A stretch of DNA of 64,000 bases from Flavobacterium sp. KJJ (GCF_000708595.2 NZ_JARP01000007.1:62001-126000), one strand, 5' to 3'. Positions 40,068 to 49,502 are shown, counted from the first letter of the stretch. Numbers and translations are program-made. Notes: generated by a model from the letters alone, not told the origin.

Positions 40068-41942
40068 TTAATGAAAATGATCTTCTTCAATCTCAAATTC
40101 AGCATCCTTTTCCCAGATTTCCATTTCACAAGGTTTGCAGTTGAATTTTAGTTTGTATTCTAATTCGCCTTGTTTTAATACTAATGGTTCTTTTACCTTG
40201 ACACCAACGATATCTTTTTGGTGTATCGGACATTTTTTTAATTCGTATTTGATGCAATATTTTGTTGTCATTACACGAGATTTTCCTGGATCCCATTGTA
40301 ATTCAAATGCTTTTTCAATTTCGGTAACACCGTGACGTTCGTAGAATTTACGAGCGGTTTTGTTTGAAACATTGTACATGAAATCTAATTTGGTTTCAGG
40401 GTACGGATGCGACGTTTTTACCAATTGGTGTTCTTCGCGTTTGTAATTTGCCAGACGAATTTCGGTTAACTGATCGTAAACGGTTCTTCGCATTTCGTTG
40501 ATTTTTGAAATAGGAAGGAACCAGTTTTGAGAAAACATAATATTGATTTCATCAGCTTTGTAAGGTGTAAAACCTGTTTTGGCTAATTGTGTTTTGATAT
40601 TTTCTTCAATTGATTCGCCAGTTTTAGTCTGTTCTTTTGCGTGTTCTAAATTTACGACGCTTACATTTCCGTCTTCATCGGTTGCGATTAATTCAAAACC
40701 AGTCTCAGTTTCAGTAAGTAATAAAGTGGTGCTTAATTTACGAACAGCACTGTCTTCTCTTTCTACAATTTTAATAAAAGCGGCGTCATTATTTCTATAG
40801 ATGAAAGTTCCGTCTTTTACTTCTTTTAAAACGTTTGGATATATTTTACCGTTTTCGGCTTTGTTTACATATATTCCGTCGGCTTCATTGTTTTCGTTGA
40901 TAAAACAAAGTCCGTCACCATTGTTGAGTAATTCGCCGTTTTCGATTTCGTAAGCGTTTCCAACAGTTCTGATTAATTTACCAATATATTGACCTTTTGA
41001 TTTTGGGCTTTCCCAAGAACCAATCGAGCTGTGTCTTTCGTTTACAAAATAATCTGTATAACCGCGGTTGAAAGTTCTGCTTAGAGAAGAATCAAAAGTG
41101 TAAGTACAAGTTCCAGAAGAAGCTTTCATGTATTTTTCGCTTCCTGCTCCTTCTAAATAACTGTCTAGTTTTTGACGTAAGTAAGAAACGTTGTTTTTAA
41201 CATAAACAACATCTTTTAATCTTCCTTCGATTTTAAAAGAAACAATTCCAGCTTCAATCAAATTCGGAATTTGTTCTGAAATATCTAAATCTTTTATCGA
41301 AAGTAAGTGACTGTTTCTGATTAAAGTTTCTCCATTTCCGTCGATTAAGTTATACGGTAAACGACAGTTTTGCGCGCAAGAACCACGGTTGGCGCTGCGT
41401 TCTCCATTAGCCACACTCATATAACAGTTTCCGCTAAAAGAAACACATAAAGCTCCGGTTACGAAAAATTCTAACTCAACATCAGCTTCGTCGTAAATTG
41501 TTTTAATTTGATGCAGGTTTAATTCACGAGCTAAAACTACACGTTTGATTCCAGCATCTTTAAGGAATTTAATTTTATCGGCATCACGATTATTGGCTTG
41601 TGTACTGGCGTGAAGTACAATAGGAGGTAAGTCCATTTCCATAATCGCCATATCCTGAATAATCAGGGCATCAACACCAATATCGTATAATTCCCAAATC
41701 ATTGAGCGACACGTTTCCAGTTCGTTATCGTACAAAATGGTATTCATTACCACAAAAACCTGAGCATTAAATAAATGCGCATATTGTACTAAAGCGGCAA
41801 CATCTTCAATAGAATTGTTGGCGTTAGAACGTGCACCAAACTGCGGTGCACCAATATAAACTGCATCGGCCCCACTGTTTATGGCGGCCATTCCTCCAAT
41901 TAAATCTTTAGCAGGAGCTAATATTTCAATTTTCTTCTTCAT
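40068..41942 (-). CDS. U32 peptidase-family protein (RlhA/TrhP-like hydroxylation)
   Basis: A 624-residue long-form U32 family protein. The PROSITE-type U32 signature is clear at about residues 160-180: FFVTGALC followed by SFSGNCYMS. The N-terminal TIM-barrel-like domain begins KIEILAPAKDLIGGMAAINSGADAVYIG, and a C-terminal extension carries a cysteine set (KYCIKYELKKCP, KFNCKPC). Although annotated as peptidases, members such as RlhA and TrhP are needed for hydroxylation of 23S rRNA C2501 or tRNA U34, using iron-sulfur clusters. Which of these applies here is not settled by the sequence. Confidence 0.9.
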   Translation of the reverse strand: MKKKIEILAPAKDLIGGMAAINSGADAVYIGAPQFGARSNANNSIEDVAALVQYAHLFNAQVFVVMNTILYDNELETCRSMIWELYDIGVDALIIQDMAIMEMDLPPIVLHASTQANNRDADKIKFLKDAGIKRVVLARELNLHQIKTIYDEADVELEFFVTGALCVSFSGNCYMSVANGERSANRGSCAQNCRLPYNLIDGNGETLIRNSHLLSIKDLDISEQIPNLIEAGIVSFKIEGRLKDVVYVKNNVSYLRQKLDSYLEGAGSEKYMKASSGTCTYTFDSSLSRTFNRGYTDYFVNERHSSIGSWESPKSKGQYIGKLIRTVGNAYEIENGELLNNGDGLCFINENNEADGIYVNKAENGKIYPNVLKEVKDGTFIYRNNDAAFIKIVEREDSAVRKLSTTLLLTETETGFELIATDEDGNVSVVNLEHAKEQTKTGESIEENIKTQLAKTGFTPYKADEINIMFSQNWFLPISKINEMRRTVYDQLTEIRLANYKREEHQLVKTSHPYPETKLDFMYNVSNKTARKFYERHGVTEIEKAFELQWDPGKSRVMTTKYCIKYELKKCPIHQKDIVGVKVKEPLVLKQGELEYKLKFNCKPCEMEIWEKDAEFEIEEDHFH

Positions 41943-42105
41943 TTGTAGAACTTTAGGCTTTTGTGGTATTCACGGAAAAAAGTTTGCAAAGTTCTTATAA
42001 ATATTTCGAGTTTGCTAATGATGAGGGGATTTTTTTGAAATAGTTAACTAATATAGAATTGTTGTATTTAAAAAAAGATTTTCTTTTCTAATATTTAAAA
42101 AAAAA

Positions 42106-42684
42106 TTAATCTATAGGAAAAGAATATCCTACTGCTACAGCGCCACAAAACTGATCGACAGAGGATTGATAGTAATAAGTGAATGCTGCTTCAATATTGT
42201 GTTTAGGCCCTAAAGCTAAACCAAAACTGAAAGGGACATGCGTTACTATGCCGCTTTTTTTGATATTGGTAGATGGAGTATAAGTTTCAAATGAACCGAT
42301 GGAAGCTCCAAAACCTGTTTCAATGAACGGTGCAATCCAAGGAATTGGTGCACAAATACGAGCTTTTCCGCCCAATAAAAGTGCTTTTGTTGATATTTTA
42401 TAATCGGGTTGATCTGTATTAGTATTTTTAGCAGGAGATGTGAAAATAACTCCAGCATAAGGTCGTAATCCAAACCATTTGGTTATTCCCCATACATATT
42501 CGCCCTGTGCATAAAAGCCGCTTCCATCTAATTCAACGTTATCTTCTTCATAATCGGAAGCCGTAATTCCTAAACCAGCTGTGATATTAATAAACTTGCC
42601 TTTTCTTGGTTGAGCGTTTGTGGAGTTAGAAAAAAAGAATGTGGAGATAAGAACTAAAATGAGATTGCGTAAAGTTGATGTCAT
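42106..42684 (-). CDS. Outer membrane beta-barrel protein (hypothetical)
   Basis: A 192-residue protein with a signal peptide (about residues 1-24, ending NSTNA). Amphipathic beta strands alternate through the rest of the sequence, with aromatic residues at strand ends (FYAQGEYVWGITKWFGLRPYAG) and a short final strand VAVGYSFPID. It resembles small OmpA/OmpX-like or outer_membrane_beta-barrel family proteins of Bacteroidota. The function is unknown, and it stands as a single-gene unit. Confidence 0.7.
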   Translation of the reverse strand: MTSTLRNLILVLISTFFFSNSTNAQPRKGKFINITAGLGITASDYEEDNVELDGSGFYAQGEYVWGITKWFGLRPYAGVIFTSPAKNTNTDQPDYKISTKALLLGGKARICAPIPWIAPFIETGFGASIGSFETYTPSTNIKKSGIVTHVPFSFGLALGPKHNIEAAFTYYYQSSVDQFCGAVAVGYSFPID

Positions 42685-42745
42685 AAATTTATTTTTGGTT
42701 CGGAAACGAAAATAGTATTTATTTTTCAGATTTTATAAAATAAAA

Positions 42746-42776
42746 AAAACTACCCAGTTTAAAACCAGGTAGTTTC
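42746..42776 (-). terminator. Terminator after the DUF2383-like gene
   Basis: AAACTACC / GGTAGTTT with a second imperfect pair CAGTTT/AAACCAG inside, and A8 (T8 in the RNA) on the minus-strand exit. Confidence 0.7.
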
Positions 42777-42802
42777 GCTTCTCAAAAAAATAGTGTCAAA
42801 TA

Positions 42803-43261
42803 TTATGACAATTTTTTCGCTTTGATTTTAGTCAAAGTATTTTCGATACTGTTTAATTGTTTTGAAACAATAGCTACTTGACTAGCTTCAAGTTCGTTTT
42901 TTTCTAAAGCCATTTTGTATTTTTCAATTGCAGCTTCTTCTCCAGTAATACAAGCATTGATGATTGCTTCTGTATCTCCTCCGGTAAATGACGATTTAAT
43001 ATCAATCCAAGTACGGTGTAAAGCTCCTAATGGACCTCCGCCTGATGTATCAGTTGATTTCCCTAATTTGTTGATTTCGTCTTGTATTTCTACAATAAAT
43101 AGAGCACGCTCACGTGCATAATCTAAGAAATCAGTTTTAATAGCTGGACTGTCTACATGTTCTGCAGCATTTGTATATCCTAGTTTTCCGTCTTCAAGAA
43201 TTGAAATTAATCCTTCTAATGTACTAACTGCTTCTTTTGTGGTTTCATCTGTATGTATCAT
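42803..43261 (-). CDS. PA2169-like/DUF2383 four-helix-bundle protein
   Basis: A 152-residue ferritin-like four-helix protein of the PA2169/DUF2383 family: TNAAEHVDSPAIKTDFLDYARERALFIVEIQDEI for the first two helices, and ITGEEAAIEKYKMALEK for the third, with a conserved Glu-Glu-x-x-x-x-x-Tyr pattern. Members are often stress induced, and no enzymatic role is established. A probable -7 box (CATCTTTG, one base from consensus) lies at 43291-43298, about 30 bases before the start. It is transcribed alone. Confidence 0.85.
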   Translation of the reverse strand: MIHTDETTKEAVSTLEGLISILEDGKLGYTNAAEHVDSPAIKTDFLDYARERALFIVEIQDEINKLGKSTDTSGGGPLGALHRTWIDIKSSFTGGDTEAIINACITGEEAAIEKYKMALEKNELEASQVAIVSKQLNSIENTLTKIKAKKLS

Positions 43262-43609
43262 GACTATAATTTTTTAATTAATTTATATTACAAAGATGGG
43301 AACTTATTAAAGCTTTTGTTTTACAGGATTATACTTGTGATTTATAATATTGTGGAATGGGAATTTTGAAACTCATCATTTAAGTTTATATGGGTTAAGC
43401 ACCTTAAGGCAGATTTACTTTGAAAAACGGAATATGTGGTAGCTTTGGAAAGCAGTGCAAAGCCCAAAGCCAGACGAAGGAAGCGAAGACTTGCAGCAAT
43501 CCCTAAATTTTGGGACTGCTCGGAGGGACACGCCCATAAAAAAACAGCTTAAAGTATAAAAGTGATGAAACTTTTAACCTTAAGCCGTTTTAATAAACTT
43601 ATAATGATA
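43262..43609. other. Intergenic region with a GC-rich candidate structured element
   Basis: There is no open frame of note in 348 bases. From about 43436 to 43536 the composition is much more GC-rich than the surroundings. On the minus strand it starts GGGCGTGTCCCTCCGAGCAG and contains self-complementary pieces CAGTCCC and GGGATTGCTG. I recall similar GGGCGT...ATCCCT elements as common in Bacteroidota intergenic regions; this is from memory. The aspC terminator follows at 43538-43592. Confidence 0.5.
43538..43592. terminator. Terminator after the aminotransferase
   Basis: An imperfect stem: 43546-43562 (GCTTAAAGTATAAAAGT) pairs with 43569-43584 (ACTTTTAACCTTAAGC). It is flanked by A-rich and T-rich ends and lies 18 bases past the aminotransferase stop on the minus strand. 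Confidence 0.7.
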
Positions 43610-44800
43610 TTATGCAGTCAAAGCTTCTTTGATTCTGCGCAATGCTTCTTTTAAAATATCGTTGCTTGTTGCGTAAGAGAAACGAATACAATTCGGGTTT
43701 CCGAAAGCGTCTCCAGTTACTGTTGCAACATTTGCTTCCGCTAAAAGGTACATCGAAACGTCGTTTGCATCTTTGATTTCAGTTCCTCTTAATGTTTTTC
43801 CGAAGAAAGAAGAAACGTCTGGAAAAACGTAAAATGCTCCTTCAGGAACGTTAATTTTTACTCCAGGAATTTCTTTTAATAATCCAACAACTAAATCTCT
43901 GCGTTCGTGGAAAGCCTGAACCATATGATTTAATACACTTGGGTCAGCATCAACAGCAGTAATTGTAGCACGCTGTGCTACAGAATTTGCTCCAGAAGTT
44001 ACTTGCCCTTGAATTTTTGTACATGCTTTTGCAATAAATTCAGGAGCTCCAATGTAACCAATTCTGTATCCTGTCATTGCAAACGCTTTTGCAACTCCGT
44101 TTACAGTAATTGTTCTTTCGAACATTCCAGGAATTGAACCAATACTGCAGAACGTTCCTGAAAAATTAATGTGCTCATAAATCTCATCAGCAACTACATA
44201 TATATTTGGGTATTTTTCTAACACTTTTGCAAGAGCTGTTAACTCTTCTCTGCTGTAAACAGAACCTGAAGGATTACAAGGAGAACTGAACCACATCATT
44301 TTTGTTTTTGGTGTGATAGCAGCTTCTAATTGTTCTGGAGTAATTTTAAAATCAGTTTCTACAGACGTTGGAACCTCAACAGGAACTCCGCCAGAAAGTT
44401 TTACAATTTCGAAATAAGAAACCCAGTAAGGCGCTGGCAAGATAACCTCGTCGCCATCATTTAACATTACTTGTGCAATGTTGTATAAAGATTGTTTTGC
44501 TCCTGTAGAAACAACAATTTGAGTTGGTTTGTAATCTAAATCATTATCTCTTTTGAATTTTCTGCAAATTGCTTCTCTCAACTCTAAATAACCTTCTACT
44601 GGAGAATATGTGCTGTAATTTTCATCCACTGCTTTTTTAACAGCTTCTTTAATAAAATCTGGTGTATTAAAATCTGGTTCACCTAAACTTAAGCTGATAA
44701 TGTCTTTTCCTTGTGCTTTTAATTCACGAGCTAAAGCTGCCATTGCTAAAGTCTGTGATGTTGCTAAGTTGTTGATTCTGTCCGAAAGAATATGATTCAT
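43610..44800 (-). CDS. Aspartate/aromatic aminotransferase (PLP class I)
   Basis: I use the ATG at 44800 (MNHILSDRINNLATSQTLAMA); a 10-residue longer frame exists. The 396-residue enzyme is a class I/II aminotransferase of the AspC-Iγ type, with SLGEPDFNTPDFIKEA near the N-terminus, SSPCNPSGSVYS, the PLP-binding lysine in NGVAKAFAMTGYRIGYIG, and the substrate arginine near NPNCIRFSYA at the C-terminus. It probably interconverts aspartate and oxaloacetate, though prephenate or aromatic substrates are also possible in this group. Confidence 0.9.
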   Translation of the reverse strand: MNHILSDRINNLATSQTLAMAALARELKAQGKDIISLSLGEPDFNTPDFIKEAVKKAVDENYSTYSPVEGYLELREAICRKFKRDNDLDYKPTQIVVSTGAKQSLYNIAQVMLNDGDEVILPAPYWVSYFEIVKLSGGVPVEVPTSVETDFKITPEQLEAAITPKTKMMWFSSPCNPSGSVYSREELTALAKVLEKYPNIYVVADEIYEHINFSGTFCSIGSIPGMFERTITVNGVAKAFAMTGYRIGYIGAPEFIAKACTKIQGQVTSGANSVAQRATITAVDADPSVLNHMVQAFHERRDLVVGLLKEIPGVKINVPEGAFYVFPDVSSFFGKTLRGTEIKDANDVSMYLLAEANVATVTGDAFGNPNCIRFSYATSNDILKEALRRIKEALTA

Positions 44801-44871
44801 TATAAAATTTTTGAATGTCCTTAATTTCAACTTTAATTAAGGATGGTTATTATTAATAGATTTTTTTGTTT

Positions 44872-45966
44872 TTAAGCTAGTTCGGGTTTCATTCCAAGCT
44901 CTTTCAAATGCTTGTAATGCGCTACAACTGCACCTCTCATAGTTCTGAATTCATGATAAGGCAAGTTGCATTCTTTTGCGGTTTGTTTTACAATTTCAGC
45001 AATTTTTCCGTAGTGGACGTGGCTGATATTTGGAAAAATGTGGTGTTCAATTTGATGATTTAATCCTCCTGTAAACCAGTTGATTATCTTGTTTTTTGGA
45101 GCGAAATTAGCTGTTGTGTACAATTGGTGAATTGCCCATGTATTTTCGATTTCTCCTTCTTCATTCGGAATTGGATTAGAAGTCTCTTCTACTACGTGTG
45201 CCAATTGAAAAACAATACTCAAGATTAATCCAGCTGTATAATGCATTACAAAAAAACCAATAACAACTTTCCACCATGTTACACCTAAAATCATTGGCAA
45301 GGCCATCCAGATTAGAACGTAGATTATTTTTGTAATTACTAGAACCGTCCATAATTTTGCAGGACTTTGAGGTGCTCCGTAAGATAGTTTTCTTCTTAAA
45401 TAGTTTTTCATCTGCTTAAAATCGGTTGTTAAAGCCCAATTAAAAGTCAAAAGTCCGTATAAGAAGAATGAATAGTAATGTTGAAATTTATGAAAACGGT
45501 GCCATTCTGCGTTTTGTGTAAAACGAATGATTCTTCCTGCATCAAGATCTTCATCATGACCGTGGATATTTGTATAGGTATGATGCAATACATTATGTTG
45601 TACTTGCCAGTTATGTACATTTCCGGCTAAAACATAAATGCTTCCTCCCATAATTTTATTAATCCATGATTTAGAAGAATAAGATCCGTGGTTGCCATCG
45701 TGCATCACGTTCATTCCAATTCCGGCCATTCCAACTCCCATAAGAATGTTTAATAACAATTGTGCCCAAAAAGGCATGTCAAGAGTCAAGATTAAAAAAT
45801 AAGGCGTTAGAAAAACTGCAAAAAGAATAACGGCTTTTAGGTGCAGCTTCCAGTTTCCAGTTTTCTGAATGTTGTTCTCCTTGAAGTAATTGTTTACTCG
45901 TGAGTTAAGTGTTCTGAAAAACTTCAGATTGTCTTGTTTAGCAAATGTAGGCGCAGTGTTATTCAT
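44872..45966 (-). CDS. Fatty acid desaturase (acyl-lipid type)
   Basis: A 364-residue integral membrane di-iron enzyme. All three histidine boxes are present: MHDGNHGS (box 1), HNVLHHTYTN (box 2) and GLNHQIEHHIFPNISH (box 3). Four membrane-spanning segments are visible (for example VILFAVFLTPYFLILTLDMPFW). The Gln-x-x-His-His form of box 3 is usual for front-end acyl desaturases. It introduces double bases into fatty acids and so adjusts membrane fluidity. The full Bacteroidota promoter lies at 45986-46019. Confidence 0.92.
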   Translation of the reverse strand: MNNTAPTFAKQDNLKFFRTLNSRVNNYFKENNIQKTGNWKLHLKAVILFAVFLTPYFLILTLDMPFWAQLLLNILMGVGMAGIGMNVMHDGNHGSYSSKSWINKIMGGSIYVLAGNVHNWQVQHNVLHHTYTNIHGHDEDLDAGRIIRFTQNAEWHRFHKFQHYYSFFLYGLLTFNWALTTDFKQMKNYLRRKLSYGAPQSPAKLWTVLVITKIIYVLIWMALPMILGVTWWKVVIGFFVMHYTAGLILSIVFQLAHVVEETSNPIPNEEGEIENTWAIHQLYTTANFAPKNKIINWFTGGLNHQIEHHIFPNISHVHYGKIAEIVKQTAKECNLPYHEFRTMRGAVVAHYKHLKELGMKPELA

Positions 45967-45985
45967 AATTAATTTAAATAGTTTT

Positions 45986-46019
45986 CAAAGGTAATTATTA
46001 TAAATTTTCAATTTGCAAA
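45986..46019 (-). promoter_or_regulatory. Promoter of the desaturase gene
   Basis: Minus strand: TTTG (46019-46016), a 22-base spacer and TACCTTTG (45993-45986). It fits the Bacteroidota consensus, with a leader of only about 16 bases. Confidence 0.65.
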
Positions 46020-46073
46020 ATTGAGTTAAATATTTCAATCGTAAAGTAGTACTTTTGTTAAAAAATTAGAGCA

Positions 46074-46703
46074 ATGGATGAGATATTGAAATATTTTCCA
46101 GATTTGACCGATCTTCAAATCGAACAATTTCAAAAATTAGACTTTTTATATCACGATTGGAATGAAAAAATAAATGTCATTTCACGTAAAGATATCGACG
46201 CCTTATATACAAAACATATTTTGCACTCGCTTGGAATTGCAAAAATCATGAAGTTTGAACCTGGAGCAACTGTTTTAGATGTAGGAACTGGAGGAGGATT
46301 TCCTGGAATTCCGTTAGCGATTCTTTTTCCAGAAACACGTTTCTATCTTATTGATGTTATTGCCAAAAAAATAAAAGTGGTTCAGGGCGTTGTTGATGCA
46401 TTAGAATTAAAAAATGTAAAAGCTGAACAAAAACGCGCGGAATTGGTAAAAGGTGATTTTGACTTTATTGTAAGCCGTGCCGTAACCAATATGCCAGATT
46501 TTGTTTCTTGGATAAAAGATAAAATCAAGAAACAGCATAAACACACTTTAAGAAACGGAATCTTATATCTTAAAGGTGGTGATCTAGCCGAAGAATTAAA
46601 AGATTTTCCAAAAGCGACTTTATACAATTTGTCGACTGTTTTTGAAGATGAATTTTTCGAAACAAAAAAAGTCGTGCATTTGCCTTTGAAGTTTACAGTA
46701 TAA
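46074..46703 (+). CDS. rsmG: 16S rRNA (guanine527-N7)-methyltransferase RsmG
   Basis: A 209-residue SAM-dependent methyltransferase that modifies G527 of 16S rRNA. The SAM motif is VLDVGTGGGFPGIPLAI, followed by the ASP-type segment VSRAVTNMPDFVSW. A typical N-terminal helical region precedes (KLDFLYHDWNEKINVISRKD). A TACTTTTG -7 box lies at 46050-46057, only 16 bases before the start codon. It is a single gene closed by a terminator at 46721-46764. Loss of this enzyme gives low-level streptomycin resistance in other bacteria. Confidence 0.94.
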   Translation: MDEILKYFPDLTDLQIEQFQKLDFLYHDWNEKINVISRKDIDALYTKHILHSLGIAKIMKFEPGATVLDVGTGGGFPGIPLAILFPETRFYLIDVIAKKIKVVQGVVDALELKNVKAEQKRAELVKGDFDFIVSRAVTNMPDFVSWIKDKIKKQHKHTLRNGILYLKGGDLAEELKDFPKATLYNLSTVFEDEFFETKKVVHLPLKFTV

Positions 46704-46720
46704 GGTCTCAATAAAATAAG

Positions 46721-46764
46721 AACCCGACAATGATTACTTGCTGAAGTATTCTTGTCGGGTTTTT
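46721..46764. terminator. Bidirectional terminator between rsmG and the orphan gene
   Basis: AACCCGACAA / TTGTCGGGTT with a 21-base loop and T5 tail, between convergent genes. Confidence 0.8.
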
Positions 46765-46786
46765 GCATTCTAAAGGTGAATTATAA

Positions 46787-47518
46787 TTAAGATGCTTTTC
46801 TTGTTAAGTTTAAAAATGGATTTGCTTTATGATTTAAATTGCCTATAAAATTGTTTAACGCTTCCTCAGATGCCGCTGGAGTATATTTAAATTTTGAATC
46901 AAAGAAAAATTCGCGAGACAGCAAAGGTTCAGCAGAAGAATCATAAACTCCTTCATCGCTTTCATCTAGATTATCTTGGCTGTATTTACATGGAAATTTA
47001 AGTGTAAGCTGTAGGATCATTTCGCCAAGCCAGTTATCAAAAAACTTTTTCTTTGGCGTAATATAACGTGCCAGCAAAATTAACCCTAGTAGTTCACTTT
47101 GAAGGAAATAAGATCCTTTTCTGTATTTTACATCAATCATTCGAACATTCATGAGTGCTACCCATAATGGTCCGTTTACAGATCCAGAATCTGATATGTC
47201 AAGATTTGGATCAAAAACCAAAGGATTTGTTTCGTCTATATTATGAATAGAACACCAAAGTGCCTCAATACGTTTTTGGACATCGTTTGCTGCTGTCGAA
47301 TATCCTGTAAAACGCCATGATACCCATTCTAATAATGAAGCGGTAAGACCAATACAAGCTTTATGTCCAATATTAGACAATGCATATTCAAGGTCTTCAT
47401 TTCCTTCTAATGGATCCATAAATTTATCCATCTTTTTATTATTCCATTTAAAATCAATTGGATGGCCAACGCTTTTTGATTTTAGAATTATTTCAGGTAC
47501 GTTGTTTAAGTTTTTCAT
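46787..47518 (-). CDS. Unrecognised 243-residue soluble protein
   Basis: A 243-residue protein without signal peptide or transmembrane helix. The composition is ordinary, and the coding frame is clean. Distinctive segments are ACIGLTASLLEWVSWRFTGYS at about residues 55-74, the triplet NGPLWVALMNVRMID in the middle, and LLLARYITPKKKFFDNWLGEM. The sequence is mostly helical by composition. I recognise no family and do not assign a function. It is monocistronic, ending toward the rsmG terminator, and is flanked on the other side by a 283-base spacer before pruA. Confidence 0.7.
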   Translation of the reverse strand: MKNLNNVPEIILKSKSVGHPIDFKWNNKKMDKFMDPLEGNEDLEYALSNIGHKACIGLTASLLEWVSWRFTGYSTAANDVQKRIEALWCSIHNIDETNPLVFDPNLDISDSGSVNGPLWVALMNVRMIDVKYRKGSYFLQSELLGLILLARYITPKKKFFDNWLGEMILQLTLKFPCKYSQDNLDESDEGVYDSSAEPLLSREFFFDSKFKYTPAASEEALNNFIGNLNHKANPFLNLTRKAS

Positions 47519-47745
47519 AAATCTGTCTTTTCTTTAATTGTATTTCTGAGGGACAAATTTATTGAGGCACTCTTTTTTTAAATAGCACAATAAGTTTTTA
47601 AACTATCAAAATAAGATTTTATGAAGGCCTATAGTATTGAAAAACAATATAGTAAGAAAATGATTACAAATTATTTTATTTGTTTGCAAAACATTTTAGT
47701 AAGGATATTAATTTAAAATTTAAGCTTGCAAACAAAAGAAAAGTA

Positions 47746-47778
47746 AAAGCCACAAATTTCATTGAAATTTGTGGCTTT
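47746..47778. terminator. Terminator after pruA
   Basis: AAAGCCACAAATTTC / GAAATTTGTGGCTTT with a three-base loop, about 24 bases past the pruA stop on the minus strand. Confidence 0.8.
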
Positions 47779-47801
47779 GTATTGATATAGGAAACTACGA
47801 A

Positions 47802-49427
47802 TTAACCTAAAAACGGATATCTATAATCCTCAGGAGTTACAAAAGTTTCTTTGATAGTTCTTGGAGAAGCCCAACGCAATAAGTTCAATGCAGAACCCGC
47901 TTTATCGTTAGTTCCAGAAGCTCTAGCACCTCCAAAAGGCTGCATTCCAACAACTGCTCCAGTTGGTTTGTCATTAATATAGAAGTTACCTGCAGCATTT
48001 TGCAATTTCGTAGTTGCTACTTCAATAGCATAACGATCTTGGCTAAATACAGCTCCGGTTAAAGCATACTCAGAAGTAGTATCAACTAATTCTAAAGTCT
48101 CTTCCCATTTAGCATCTTCATAAACATATATAGTAATTACTGGTCCGAATAATTCGGTTTCCATTGTCGTATATTTTGGATTTGTAGTTACAATTACTGT
48201 TGGTTCAATAAAGTATCCAACTGATTTATCGTAATTTCCACCAACGATGATTTCAGCATCAGCATCTTTTTTAGCTTGATCAATAAAACCTGCCAATTTA
48301 TCAAAAGAACCTTCGTGAATAACCGCTGTAATAAAGTTTCCGAAATCTTCAGGAGAACCCATTTTAAAAGATTTTACATCAGCAATTAATTGCTCTTTTA
48401 CAGCTGGCCATAAACTTTGCGGGATATAAGCTCTTGAAGCTGCAGAACATTTTTGTCCTTGAAATTCAAATGCACCACGAGTAATTCCTGTAGCAACTTG
48501 TTTTACGTTAGCGCTTGGATGTGCAATGATAAAATCTTTACCGCCAGTTTCTCCAACAATTCTTGGGTATGTTTTGTAATTGTGAATGTTTGCACCAATT
48601 TTAGCCCAGATATCTTTAAATACGTGAGTTGAACCTGTAAAGTGAATTCCAGCGAAATCACGGCTTGCTAAAACAGTATCTGTAATCATCAAAGCATCTC
48701 CAAAAACAACGTTAATAACGCCATCAGGAACTCCAGCTTCTTTGAAAACTTCGATAATAATTTTTGCAGAAAATACTTGGCTGTCACTTGGTTTCCAAAC
48801 TACAACGTTACCCATCATAGCAGCACTTGCAGGAAGATTTGCAGCAATAGCAGTAAAATTAAAAGGAGTAATTGCGTAAACAAAACCTTCTAAAGGTCTG
48901 TATTCTAAACGATTCCAAACAGTAGAATCTGATTTTGGCTGATCGTTGTAAATTTGAGTCATGAATTCTACGTTGTAACGTAAAAAGTCAATTAATTCAC
49001 AAGAAGCATCAATTTCTGCCTGATGAATATTTTTAGACTGACCAATCATAGTTGCTGCGTTAATGCGTGCTCTGTAAGGACCTGCGATTAATTCAGCGGC
49101 TTTTAAGAAAATAGCAGCACGTTGTTCCCATGCCATATTTGCCCATGCAGTCCTTGATTCAAGTGCATTAGCAATTGCCTTTTCGATATGTTGTTTTTCA
49201 GCTAAATGATACGTTCCTACAATATGTTTGTGATCGTGAGGAGCTGAAATTGTTTTTGTGTTTCCAGTTTTGATTTCTTCACTACCAATGTATAATGGTA
49301 CATCAATTTTAGAGTTCCACATTGAAGTGTATGCTGCCTGAACAGCTGCTTTTTCTGGTGAGTTCGGTGCGTAACCTTTTACTGGCTCGTTTACCGCTTT
49401 TGGTACATGAAAGAATCCTTTTAACAT
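47802..49427 (-). CDS. pruA: L-glutamate gamma-semialdehyde dehydrogenase PruA
   Basis: A 541-residue aldehyde dehydrogenase that oxidises glutamate semialdehyde to glutamate in proline breakdown. The catalytic cysteine lies in FQGQKCSAASRAY and the general-base glutamate in VGETGGKDFIIAHP. The N-terminal HAVNEPVKGYAPNSPEK-like segment and the C-terminal RTIKETFVTP are as in the stand-alone type. There is no PutA (proline dehydrogenase) domain and no prodh gene nearby, so that step must be encoded elsewhere. The promoter is at 49469-49502. Confidence 0.96.
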   Translation of the reverse strand: MLKGFFHVPKAVNEPVKGYAPNSPEKAAVQAAYTSMWNSKIDVPLYIGSEEIKTGNTKTISAPHDHKHIVGTYHLAEKQHIEKAIANALESRTAWANMAWEQRAAIFLKAAELIAGPYRARINAATMIGQSKNIHQAEIDASCELIDFLRYNVEFMTQIYNDQPKSDSTVWNRLEYRPLEGFVYAITPFNFTAIAANLPASAAMMGNVVVWKPSDSQVFSAKIIIEVFKEAGVPDGVINVVFGDALMITDTVLASRDFAGIHFTGSTHVFKDIWAKIGANIHNYKTYPRIVGETGGKDFIIAHPSANVKQVATGITRGAFEFQGQKCSAASRAYIPQSLWPAVKEQLIADVKSFKMGSPEDFGNFITAVIHEGSFDKLAGFIDQAKKDADAEIIVGGNYDKSVGYFIEPTVIVTTNPKYTTMETELFGPVITIYVYEDAKWEETLELVDTTSEYALTGAVFSQDRYAIEVATTKLQNAAGNFYINDKPTGAVVGMQPFGGARASGTNDKAGSALNLLRWASPRTIKETFVTPEDYRYPFLG

Positions 49428-49468
49428 GGGATAAATTATTTTAAAATTACGATTTATTTAATTTTTTA

Positions 49469-49502
49469 CAAAAGTACAAATGATAATTTGATTAAATCAC
49501 AA
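49469..49502 (-). promoter_or_regulatory. Promoter of pruA
   Basis: Minus strand: TTG (49502-49500), a 23-base spacer and TACTTTTG (49476-49469). It fits the consensus at its longest usual spacing. Confidence 0.6.

Noticed and set aside
43436..43536. A riboswitch for the aminotransferase
   Set aside because: The GC-rich element lies beyond the 3' end of that gene, past its terminator, and not in a leader; I see no match to a known riboswitch class.
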